Source: Actinophytocola glycyrrhizae
GTDB lineage: Bacteria; Actinomycetota; Actinomycetes; Mycobacteriales; Pseudonocardiaceae
DNA length: 64,000 bases
Assembly (NCBI RefSeq): GCF_042653545.1
Contig: NZ_JBHSIS010000007.1
Coordinates: forward strand, 1 to 64,000
Direction of reading: 5' to 3'
Part shown: in pieces, positions 1 to 6,338 of the stretch
How the letters are laid out: each line of letters begins with the position of its first letter
Numbering within the stretch: the first letter of the stretch is position 1
Notes under the pieces: generated by a model
Database searches by the model: none
What the model saw: the letters and a program-made list of their open reading frames with translations, nothing else
Told to the model about the DNA's origin: nothing
Position numbers and translations under genes: made by a program

Positions 1-2
1 CC

Positions 3-65
3 GCCGAAGAGATCCTCGAGTCACTCGCCCGATTTTGTAGGCGAATTTCCGGCGCGGGACACTAG
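3..65 (+). CDS. C-terminal tail of an upstream gene (partial, uncertain)
   Basis: One frame stays open from the window edge to a TAG at 63-65 and reads as about 20 residues ending in RRISGAGH. It could be the end of a gene starting left of the window. Nothing in so short a tail identifies a family, and another frame ends at 40, so this may be chance. The next gene starts 36 bp later with its own ribosome binding site. Confidence 0.25.
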   Translation, partial: AEEILESLARFCRRISGAGH

Positions 66-101
66 CGTCGCGACATCGAGCCGACCGACCGGAGGCAAGT
101 C

Positions 102-557
102 ATGGCAGAGAAGACACAGCGCACACCCGGTACCCCCGGCGCGTTCTCGCGGTGGATGCAGCAGAAGGCGAACGCCCGCATCTGCCGCAAGATCCGGCGT
201 GGCAAAGGCGGGTTCATGGGCATGGACGTCCTGATACTCAACACAGTCGGCCGCCGCAGCGGGCAGCGGAGGGAAACCCCGGTGGCGTGGTTCGCCGACG
301 GCGAGGACGCCCGGCTGATCGTCGCGTCCGGCGGCGGGAGCAGGCACCCGGACTGGCACGCGAACCTGATGGCGCGCCCCGGCAGCGCGACGATCGAGCT
401 GCCCGGCGGCGAAGCCGTCCCGGTGACACCGCACCGGCTCGACGGCGCCGACCGCGAACAGGCGTGGCAGCGGATCACCGCCGCCCAGCCCCGGCTCGCG
501 AAGTACCAGGACAAGTCCGACCGGAGGTACCCGGTCATCCGCCTCATCCCGAGGTGA
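102..557 (+). CDS. deazaflavin (F420)-dependent nitroreductase-family protein (Ddn/DUF385-like)
   Basis: A 151-residue protein of the split beta-barrel Ddn/DUF385 family, whose known members use F420H2 to reduce quinones or nitro compounds. The N-terminus is amphipathic and basic (residues 10-40). It is followed by the hallmark block LNTVGRRSGQ (about 46-55), where family members read T-x-G-R-x-S-G and bind the cofactor phosphate, and by a G-G-x-x-x-HPDWHANL block (about 74-86). The length matches the family. GGAGG at 92-96 sets the start. The gene stands alone ahead of an exported-protein gene. The substrate cannot be told from sequence. Confidence 0.88.
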   Translation: MAEKTQRTPGTPGAFSRWMQQKANARICRKIRRGKGGFMGMDVLILNTVGRRSGQRRETPVAWFADGEDARLIVASGGGSRHPDWHANLMARPGSATIELPGGEAVPVTPHRLDGADREQAWQRITAAQPRLAKYQDKSDRRYPVIRLIPR

Positions 558-680
558 GGCAGCCGGAACCGCCCGCGAACCTGCCCGGAAAGCCGACTGA
601 ACCGGGCCACCGACCCGTACGTGTATGCACCGAGCGGGTTGGTGGCTCATCGTCGGCACACGCACGGACAGGAGAAGGTC

Positions 681-1403
681 ATGGCGCAGCGCGGTCCGCT
701 GGTCACAGCGGTCGTCGTGGTGGGCGGTCTCGTCGGTCTCATGACGGCCAACGCCTCCGGCGGTCTCGTCACCGCGGGCAACACCACGCCGGACCAGGAG
801 AACGTCGCGGCGACCGGCACCACAGCGCCTGTCACCACCACAGAACCCCCTGCGCCGCCGGTCACCACGACCGAGCCGCCGCCGCCACCCGCCTCGACGA
901 CCACCGAGCCACCCGCGCCGCGCAAGCCCGCGTTCCCCGCCGAGGCGGTCTACGCCGGCCGCGCTGCCGACAGCCCGCTCGCGATCGCGGTCGCGGTGAA
1001 GGGCGACGAGGCCGCCGCCTACCTGTGCGACGGCGCGAACGTCGAGTCGTGGCTCAAGGGCACGGCGAGCGAGGGCACGCTCGAACTGAAGTCCAAGGAC
1101 GGCGCCACGACGCTGACCGGTGAGCTGGTCGGCGCGAACCTCAACGGCACGATCACGGTCGCCGGGCAGCCCCAGCAGTTCAGCATCGCACCGGCGTCCG
1201 CACCGGCCGGGCTGTACCGCGGCGATGGCGACGCGACCACGCTCGGCTGGATCCTCCTGCCCGACGGCACGCAGGTCGGCATCGCCCGTTCCGCGTCCGG
1301 CACCGCACCCGCGCCGCCGCTCGACCCGGCGAAGGGCGCGGTGACGGTCCGCGGCGAACGGGTCGGCGCCGAGAAGGTCTCCGGGCAGACCAGGTTCGGC
1401 TGA
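681..1403 (+). CDS. signal-anchored Pro/Thr-rich exported protein
   Basis: A 240-residue protein. Residues 5-25 are a hydrophobic segment (LVTAVVVVGGLVGLM) serving as signal peptide or anchor. Residues about 40-80 are a low-complexity linker of TTTEPP-type repeats, as in actinobacterial proteins that span the cell wall. A compact beta-rich domain of about 150 residues follows, with YAGRAAD and LNGTITV stretches. I chose ATG 681 because AGGAGA lies at 669-674; an in-frame start at 621 has no ribosome binding site. I do not recognise the domain, so function is unknown beyond a surface location. The stop is followed by two hairpins before the next gene. Confidence 0.75.
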   Translation: MAQRGPLVTAVVVVGGLVGLMTANASGGLVTAGNTTPDQENVAATGTTAPVTTTEPPAPPVTTTEPPPPPASTTTEPPAPRKPAFPAEAVYAGRAADSPLAIAVAVKGDEAAAYLCDGANVESWLKGTASEGTLELKSKDGATTLTGELVGANLNGTITVAGQPQQFSIAPASAPAGLYRGDGDATTLGWILLPDGTQVGIARSASGTAPAPPLDPAKGAVTVRGERVGAEKVSGQTRFG

Positions 1404-1413
1404 GCCGCGATCT

Positions 1414-1434
1414 CCGGTTCCGCGGGGGAACCGG
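1414..1434. terminator. hairpin after the exported-protein gene
   Basis: Perfect 8-bp stem CCGGTTCC/GGAACCGG around a 5-nt loop, 10 bp after the stop at 1403. There is no T-run, which is common for actinobacterial terminators. Confidence 0.5.
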
Positions 1435-1450
1435 GGCATGCGACAGAGGG

Positions 1451-1473
1451 TGCCGGGGTGCTGTGCCCCGGCA
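1451..1473. promoter_or_regulatory. stem-loop directly ahead of the DUF6529 ribosome binding site
   Basis: Perfect 8-bp stem TGCCGGGG/CCCCGGCA with a 7-nt loop, ending 7 bp before the GAAGGAG sequence at 1478-1484. Either a second terminator or a 5' leader structure that affects translation of the gene at 1491. Confidence 0.4.
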
Positions 1474-1490
1474 GCACGAAGGAGATTCCG

Positions 1491-2177
1491 ATGACCACGC
1501 GACCGCCTGAGCTGCCCGACTTCGGGCCGACCGGACCGCCGCTCGACTCCGACCTCACCCAGCCCGTGCCTTCGCACTGGCTCAACGAGACCGCGACCAA
1601 CGTCGCGCCGGTGGTGTTCGACGACGAGGACGACTACCGGGACCCCGTGAACGTCCGCGGTGTCGTCGGCGCGCTGGCGATCGGTGCGCTCGTCGCCGTC
1701 GTCATGGGGGTGTACTGCAGCACGCACGAACCCACCGGCGAGGCGCTGAACCTCGCGGGCTTCTCCGACGGCATCCACGCCAAGGCGTGGCTGGGTTCCG
1801 TCGCGTTCGTGCTCGCGATCGTCCAGGTCCTGTCCGCCATGGCGATGTGGGGCAGGCTGCCCGGCTTCGAAGCGGGCCGCGGCACCGCGGTCCTGCACCG
1901 CTGGTCCGGCCGGGTCGCGGTGGTCGTGTCGCTGCCGGTCGCCGCGCACTGCCTGTACGCACTGGGATTCCAGGCCTTCGACACCAGGGTGCTGCTGCAC
2001 TCGTTGTTCGGCTGCTTCTTCTACGGCCTGTTCGTCTGCAAGATGGTTCTCCTCACCCGCTCCCGCACCCCCGGTTGGGTGGTGCCCGTCGCCGGCGCGG
2101 CCGTGTTCACCGCGCTCGTCGTCCTGTGGGTGACGTCCTCCCTCTGGTTCTTCTCCGAGTTCGGGGTGAGTCTCTGA
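1491..2177 (+). CDS. DUF6529-like membrane protein, cytochrome b561-like topology
   Basis: A 228-residue protein. An acidic cytoplasmic N-terminus of about 60 residues precedes a TM helix (GVVGALAIGALVAVVMGVY) and then a block of four more hydrophobic helices. Histidines stand near helix ends in GIHAKAW, VLHRWSG, AAHCLYAL and LLHSLFG. That spacing resembles bis-histidine heme binding in b561-type proteins. ATG 1491 follows GAAGGAG; a GTG at 1458 has no site. The stop overlaps the start of the Rieske gene (ATGA), so the two are probably co-translated and could be electron-transfer partners. Heme binding is inferred, not shown. Confidence 0.75.
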   Translation: MTTRPPELPDFGPTGPPLDSDLTQPVPSHWLNETATNVAPVVFDDEDDYRDPVNVRGVVGALAIGALVAVVMGVYCSTHEPTGEALNLAGFSDGIHAKAWLGSVAFVLAIVQVLSAMAMWGRLPGFEAGRGTAVLHRWSGRVAVVVSLPVAAHCLYALGFQAFDTRVLLHSLFGCFFYGLFVCKMVLLTRSRTPGWVVPVAGAAVFTALVVLWVTSSLWFFSEFGVSL

Positions 2178-2980
2178 TGAGTCACGAGATCCCCCGCCGC
2201 GCCGCGGTGGGGTTCGCTGTCGTGGGCGCCGCCTGTGCCGCGTGCACCCGGTACGGTGCGCCCGCCGCGCAACCCGAGACGCGCACGACCCCCGACGCGC
2301 CACCCCAGCTGCTCGGCAAGGCCATCGACGTGCCGGTCAACGGCGGCGTCGTGTTCCGGGACCAGAAGCTCGTGGTGACCCAGCCCGCCGAGGGCGAGTT
2401 CAGGGGGTTCTCCGCCGTGTGCCCGCACCAGGGCTGCATCGTCGACAACGTCGCCGCGGGCACCATCAACTGTGACTGCCACGGCAGCAAGTTCGCGCTC
2501 GACGGGTCGGTCACCACCGGGCCCGCGACGCGGCCGCTGCCCCCGGTCGAGGTCAGCGTCAACGAACGAGGCGACCTCGTCACGGGCACGACGGAACCGG
2601 GGACGACGGAACCGGGGACGACGGAACCGGGGACGACGGAACCGGGGACGACGGAACCGCCCGCGCCACCCGAGCAGGCGCCGACCACCGGCGCGCCGGA
2701 AGGGCTCGCGTCGACGGGGGACATCCCGGTCGGCGGTGGTGCGGTGTTCCAGGCCGAGCAGGTCGTGATCACACAGCCCTCGCCGGGCGAGTTCCGCGCG
2801 TACTCCGCCGTGTGCACCCACCAGGGCTGCCTCGTCAACGAGGTCGCGGGCGGCACCATCAACTGCGACTGCCACGGCAGCAAGTTCGCGCTCGACGGAT
2901 CCGTGTCGCAGGGACCCGCCTCCGCACCCCTGCCCCCCGTTGCCGTTAAGGTGACCGGGGATCAGATCTCGTTGGCATGA
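2177..2980 (+). CDS. exported protein with two tandem Rieske [2Fe-2S] domains
   Basis: A 267-residue protein. The N-terminus has a twin arginine (IPRRAAVGF), a hydrophobic stretch and cysteines at 20 and 23, which fits Tat export and possibly a lipid anchor. Rieske domain 1 (about 45-135) has C82-P-H84 and C99-x-x-H102 as cluster ligands, with C87/C101 able to form the disulfide of high-potential Rieske proteins. Five GTTEP repeats link it to domain 2 (about 175-267), with C213-T-H215 and C230-x-x-H233 plus C218/C232. All ligands are intact in both domains. Most actinobacterial proteins of this type carry one domain. It shares an ATGA overlap with the b561-like gene and probably carries electrons outside the membrane. 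Confidence 0.9.
   Translation: MSHEIPRRAAVGFAVVGAACAACTRYGAPAAQPETRTTPDAPPQLLGKAIDVPVNGGVVFRDQKLVVTQPAEGEFRGFSAVCPHQGCIVDNVAAGTINCDCHGSKFALDGSVTTGPATRPLPPVEVSVNERGDLVTGTTEPGTTEPGTTEPGTTEPGTTEPPAPPEQAPTTGAPEGLASTGDIPVGGGAVFQAEQVVITQPSPGEFRAYSAVCTHQGCLVNEVAGGTINCDCHGSKFALDGSVSQGPASAPLPPVAVKVTGDQISLA
2585..2659 (+). repeat. five 15-bp tandem repeats encoding the GTTEP linker
   Basis: Five nearly identical 15-bp units (core ACGACGGAACCG) sit inside the tandem Rieske gene. They encode the spacer between the two domains. The near-identity of the units implies recent slippage expansion, so linker length may differ between strains. Confidence 0.95.
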
Positions 2981-2995
2981 ACCGAACTCGGTTCA
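2978..2995. promoter_or_regulatory. 18-bp palindrome at the Rieske stop, ahead of the sigma factor
   Basis: TGAACCGA-AC-TCGGTTCA has perfect 8-bp arms and includes the Rieske TGA. It lies 17 bp before the sigma-factor GTG. It could be an operator or a short terminator. Confidence 0.4.
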
Positions 2996-3011
2996 CAACC
3001 GTGTTCCAGTC

Positions 3012-3623
3012 GTGAGCGAAGTTGCGTCAAGTACCCTGCTCATCGACCGGCCACTCGGGCAGGTGATGGCGGCCGTGGCAATGATCGGCAGACGTTCCCG
3101 GCGCACCCGCGCCGCGAACCCGGCCGAGGACCTGATCAAGTCCCTCTACGCCGAACACGGCCGGAGCCTGCTCGACTACGCGACCCGGCTGACCGGCGAC
3201 CGCGCCGCGGCCGAGGACGTCGTGCAGGAAACCCTGCTGCGGGCGTGGAAACACGCCGACGCGCTGCAGTCCGGCGTCGGTTCCGTGCGCGGCTGGCTCC
3301 TGACCGTGGCCCGCAACCTCGTCACCGACCGGGCCCGCGCCCGCGCCGCCCGGCCGACCGAGGTCAACCAGCCCGTCGACGTGCCTGCCGCACAGCGCGA
3401 CCACGCCGACGCCGTCGTCGACACCATGACCGTCATGGGTGCGCTGGAGGGCCTGTCGCCGGAGCACAGGGCGGTGCTCGTGGAGGTGTACTACCGGGGC
3501 CGGACGGTGAACGAGACCGCCGCCGTGCTCGGGATAGCTCCCGGTACCGTGAAATCGAGGACGTATCACGCGGTCCGCGCGCTGCGGGCGACGCTTGGCC
3601 ATTCGGGGGAGGTGCGCCGATGA
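3012..3623 (+). CDS. ECF-type RNA polymerase sigma factor
   Basis: A 203-residue sigma-70 family protein. Region 2 lies at about 40-105 (SLYAEHGRSLLDYATRL, then AAEDVVQETLLRAW), and region 4 at about 145-200 (LSPEHRAVLVEVYYRGRTVNETA, then the IAPGTVKSR helix-turn-helix). The start is the GTG at 3012; ATGs at 3066 and 3081 would trim an unconserved N-terminus and are possible. The last codons overlap the anti-sigma start (ATGA), the classic sigma/anti-sigma pairing. The redox genes on both sides make them likely targets, which is inference. Confidence 0.9.
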   Translation: MSEVASSTLLIDRPLGQVMAAVAMIGRRSRRTRAANPAEDLIKSLYAEHGRSLLDYATRLTGDRAAAEDVVQETLLRAWKHADALQSGVGSVRGWLLTVARNLVTDRARARAARPTEVNQPVDVPAAQRDHADAVVDTMTVMGALEGLSPEHRAVLVEVYYRGRTVNETAAVLGIAPGTVKSRTYHAVRALRATLGHSGEVRR

Positions 3624-4318
3624 CCGGTCCGGTGCACGACCGGGCTCAGCTCGGCGCGTACGCACTCGGCGCACTCGACCCGGTCGAGGCACGGCAGGTG
3701 CACGAGCACCTGACCACCTGCGTGGACTGCCAGCGCGAGGTCAACGAGCTGATGATGATCCGGCGCGCACTGGACCAGGTGCCCCCGGAGGCGTTCGTCG
3801 ACGGTCCACCCGAGAACGGCGATCTGCTGCTGCGGCGCACGCTGCGCCAGGTCCGCACGGAGACACCGGAGGCACCGCGCCGCCGCCTGTCGGCCGGGTT
3901 CGCGGTCGCGGCCGCCGTCGCGGTGGCCGTCGCACTGGGCGGCGGTGTCCTGCTCGGCCGCGAGACCGTGTCCACACCGGTCGCCCAGTCCCCGACGTCC
4001 ACCCTGCCGTCCAACGCCCGCCTCGCGGCGGCCACCGACCCCGGCACCGGCACCTCGATGAACATCGCGATGGAGCCGAGGAAGGGCTGGGTCTGGGTCA
4101 ACGCGAACGTGCGGGGCCTTGCCGCGGGACTGCACTGCGAGATGTACGTGGTCGCCGAGAACGGCGAGGAGATCCTGGCCGGTGGCTGGCTGGTGTCCGA
4201 GGAGGGCTCGGCGAACGGCACCGACCTGGAAGGCACCGCCCTGATCGAACCGGACCAGGTGCGTGCCATCGAGATCCGCACTCAGGACGGTCAGACGATG
4301 GTCTCCGTCCCACTCTGA
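3620..4318 (+). CDS. membrane anti-sigma factor with zinc finger (zf-HC2/RskA-like)
   Basis: A 232-residue protein. The cytoplasmic N-terminus has H30-x3-C34-x2-C37, the zinc-binding anti-sigma motif, followed by a helix that would grip the sigma factor. One TM helix spans about 95-117 (FAVAAAVAVAVALGGGVLLG). The exported half of about 115 residues has a beta pattern (GWVWVNANV, CEMYVVAENGEE) like RskA-type sensors. It overlaps the sigma gene by 4 bp and should hold that factor at the membrane until a signal, perhaps redox, triggers release. Confidence 0.88.
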   Translation: MTGPVHDRAQLGAYALGALDPVEARQVHEHLTTCVDCQREVNELMMIRRALDQVPPEAFVDGPPENGDLLLRRTLRQVRTETPEAPRRRLSAGFAVAAAVAVAVALGGGVLLGRETVSTPVAQSPTSTLPSNARLAAATDPGTGTSMNIAMEPRKGWVWVNANVRGLAAGLHCEMYVVAENGEEILAGGWLVSEEGSANGTDLEGTALIEPDQVRAIEIRTQDGQTMVSVPL

Positions 4319-4357
4319 CCCATCCCGCTCCGCCCCGGCGCGTCCGCAGAGACGGGT

Positions 4358-4410
4358 GCCCTGAAAGGCGCGTTCAGGGCGCTCAGCGCCCTGAACGCGC
4401 CTTTCAGGGC
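4358..4410. repeat. perfect 26-bp inverted repeat, 1-nt spacer (nested palindrome)
   Basis: Arms 4358-4383 and 4385-4410 are exactly complementary with one base between them. Each arm is itself a smaller palindrome (CCCTGAA near one end, TTCAGGG near the other), so the RNA can fold as one long hairpin or two short ones. It sits 40 bp after the anti-sigma stop and probably acts as a terminator. It belongs to the family also seen at 54024, 59244 and 61243. Confidence 0.9.
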
Positions 4411-4438
4411 ATTGGGCATGCGTCCTGGCCGGGTGGTG

Positions 4439-4456
4439 GTGTGACCCACGTCACAC
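4439..4456. promoter_or_regulatory. CRP/FNR-type operator candidate
   Basis: GTGTGACCCACGTCACAC is a perfect palindrome and contains the TGTGA-N6-TCACA pattern recognised by CRP/FNR-family regulators, including actinobacterial Crp and GlxR. It lies about 90 bp upstream of a TTGACG element and 137 bp before the lipoprotein ATG that opens the redox operon. A Rex site would need TGTGAA/TTCACA, so CRP/FNR is the better reading. Confidence 0.6.
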
Positions 4457-4545
4457 ATCTCCGGGTTGGTGATCTGAACGTTGCCACCGTTACCAAACGT
4501 ATATACGGGTAGCACCTGCAACGAGGCGTGCCCGCGAGAAAAATC

Positions 4546-4574
4546 TTGACGCGGCTTTATCGTTCTGATATCTA
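4546..4574 (+). promoter_or_regulatory. candidate sigma-70-type promoter
   Basis: TTGACG (4546-4551) and TATCTA (4569-4574) are 17 bp apart in a locally AT-richer stretch. Transcription would start near 4580, almost at the AGGAG ribosome binding site at 4581-4585, giving a very short leader for the lipoprotein gene. The -10 match is partial. Confidence 0.4.
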
Positions 4575-4592
4575 CTGCAGAGGAGTTCATCC

Positions 4593-4754
4593 ATGAGGAT
4601 GCCGAGCTCTAGAGTTGCCGGGCTCGCTGTACTGGCAACCATCTCCGCGCTCCTCCTTGGTGGCTGTCAACTGCGCGAAGGTGCGGGCAGCGAGTACGGC
4701 GACATACAAGGCATGTGGAAATCGGCTGCGCAATTCGGAATGGGACAAAACTGA
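4593..4754 (+). CDS. 53-residue predicted lipoprotein
   Basis: Starts MRMPSSRVAG, has a hydrophobic core LAVLATISALLLGGC with a clear LGGC lipobox (Cys25), and a mature part of only about 29 residues ending QFGMGQN. AGGAG at 4581-4585 is well spaced from the ATG. The stop is 19 bp before the DUF4142 gene, so it is probably the first gene of the redox operon. I do not recognise the family. The lipobox, ribosome binding site and promoter together make a real gene likely. Confidence 0.7.
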   Translation: MRMPSSRVAGLAVLATISALLLGGCQLREGAGSEYGDIQGMWKSAAQFGMGQN

Positions 4755-4773
4755 GTCGCGGGCGAAGACAACC

Positions 4774-5502
4774 ATGCGACACAGAATTGTTCGCTGGACC
4801 GTTGCCGTGTTCCTCGTGGTCCTCGGCGCCGCCTGCCCCGCGGTGGGTGTCGCGATGGCGAGCGCGAGTCAGGCGGCTCAGCCCGGCCAGCAACGTGCCC
4901 AGCAGCCCATCTCCGACCTGGACCGCGAGTTCCTCACGGTGATCCGCTTCGCCAACCTGTGGGAGATTCCCATGGGCAAGCTCGCGGCCGAGCGGGGCAA
5001 CTCCCAGGCGGTCCGCGACACCGGCGCCGTCCTGGCCGCCGACCACACCAAGCTCGACGTCGCGGTGAAGGAGCTCGCTGGCCGGTTCGGTGTGCGGCTG
5101 CCCGACAAGCCCTCGTCGTCGACGCAGGGGTGGATGAACGAGATCTCGGCCAAGACCGGCGACGACTTCGACAGCACGTTCGCCGATCGGCTGCGTGCCG
5201 CGCACGGCACGGTGTTCGGGCTGATCGCCGAGGTGCGGTCGGGGACCCGCGACCCGGTCATCCGTGACTTCGCCACCCAGGCCAACGAGATCGTGATGAA
5301 GCACATGACCCTGCTGGAGGGCACCGGGCACGTCAGCGCCGAGCACGGCATGTTCGCCGAGGCCGCGGCCCGTCAGACCAGCTATCCGGAGAACACGTTG
5401 ACACGTGGCGACCTACTGCTCGCAGGTGTCGTCGCCGTCCTGATGATGGCGGCCACCATCGGCATCGTGCGGACCTTCAGCGCACCCGGACCCGCGGAAT
5501 GA
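4774..5502 (+). CDS. DUF4142 exported, C-terminally anchored protein
   Basis: A 242-residue protein. An N-terminal signal (residues 5-35, VAVFLVVLGAACPAVGV) is followed by the ferritin-like DUF4142 helical domain at about 45-205, with typical DREFLTVIRFANLWEI, then LAADHTKLD and later MKHMTLLEG blocks. A C-terminal TM helix spans about 210-232 (LLLAGVVAVLMMAATIGIV). DUF4142 function is unknown. I chose ATG 4774, immediately before the signal peptide; an upstream in-frame start would run through the lipoprotein gene. It overlaps the next gene by 4 bp (ATGA). Confidence 0.85.
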   Translation: MRHRIVRWTVAVFLVVLGAACPAVGVAMASASQAAQPGQQRAQQPISDLDREFLTVIRFANLWEIPMGKLAAERGNSQAVRDTGAVLAADHTKLDVAVKELAGRFGVRLPDKPSSSTQGWMNEISAKTGDDFDSTFADRLRAAHGTVFGLIAEVRSGTRDPVIRDFATQANEIVMKHMTLLEGTGHVSAEHGMFAEAAARQTSYPENTLTRGDLLLAGVVAVLMMAATIGIVRTFSAPGPAE

Positions 5503-6338
5503 TCGCGATCGCACTGCCACAGCACGACATCGGTGTCCGCGAGGTCGCCGCCCTGTCGGCGCGGGCCTCCTACGTCTTCATGTGCCTGACGCTCTGCTGG
5601 GGCGTGCTCACCGCCACCGGCTGGATCAAACGGCTCACCGGGCACCAGGCCATCCGCTCCGCGCACATGATCCTCGCGGTCTTCACGCTCGCGACCGGCA
5701 TCACGCACGCGATCGTGTTCCTGCTGCTGCGGGAACAGGGCCTCGACGTCTTCGGCATCACGGTGCCCTTCACCGGCAAGCTCCGGCACGCGCTCGGCAT
5801 CCTCGGTCTCGAGATCATGCTGGCGATCACCGTCACCACCGGCATGCGGCGGTTCATCCGCTACCGCAACTGGCTGCGGTTCCACCAGTTCGCCTACGTC
5901 GCGGTCGGCATGGTGGTCGTGCACTCGTGGTTCGGCGCCATCGCCAACGGCCACCTCGCACTGCTGTGGCTCGGTGGCATCACGGTGCTGACCCCGGCGG
6001 TGACACTGACCGCGCTGCGGTTCCTCCCGCCGAAGCTGCTGATCCGCGCCGGGCTGCTCGCGGCGGCACCGGCCACCACCGGCACCCAGCTCGCGGTGGT
6101 CGAGCCGCCGCCACCCGGCCCGCGCGTCGGGAGGAAGGTGCAGGTCAGCGTGGACAACCAGCGCTGCAAGCGGTACGGCATCTGCCAGGCGGAGTCGCCG
6201 CAGCTGTTCCAGCTCATGGAAGACGGACGACTGCGCTACGTCCGTGACCCCGACACAGACAGCCGCGCGCAGGCGCAGGCGGCGGCCCGGTCCTGCCCCA
6301 TGCAGGCCATCCAGTTGCAGGAGGTACGCACCCGATGA
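5499..6338 (+). CDS. ferric-reductase-like TM heme protein fused to a [3Fe-4S] ferredoxin
   Basis: A 279-residue protein. Residues 20-185 form about five TM helices with histidine pairs H56/H70 and H129/H142, a spacing like the two-heme ferric reductase/NOX domain. After a short PPPPGP linker, residues 213-279 are a ferredoxin of the P450-partner type with C223-x5-C229 and C266-P, the three-cysteine [3Fe-4S] pattern. Ferric reductases normally carry an FAD/NAD domain there; here the flavin reductase is the next gene, overlapping by 4 bp. Predicted flow is reductase to ferredoxin domain to hemes to an outside acceptor. The domains are clear, the direction of flow is inferred. Confidence 0.85.
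   Translation: MIAIALPQHDIGVREVAALSARASYVFMCLTLCWGVLTATGWIKRLTGHQAIRSAHMILAVFTLATGITHAIVFLLLREQGLDVFGITVPFTGKLRHALGILGLEIMLAITVTTGMRRFIRYRNWLRFHQFAYVAVGMVVVHSWFGAIANGHLALLWLGGITVLTPAVTLTALRFLPPKLLIRAGLLAAAPATTGTQLAVVEPPPPGPRVGRKVQVSVDNQRCKRYGICQAESPQLFQLMEDGRLRYVRDPDTDSRAQAQAAARSCPMQAIQLQEVRTR

Noticed and set aside
21..2303. A 760-codon open frame on the minus strand
   Set aside because: It is antisense to four well-supported genes, has Arg/Gly/His-rich composition without any motif, and is the usual shadow of high-GC codon bias.
4439..4456. Reading the palindrome as a Rex site
   Set aside because: Rex sites need TTGTGAA/TTCACAA. Here the inner bases are C and G, which fits CRP/FNR better.
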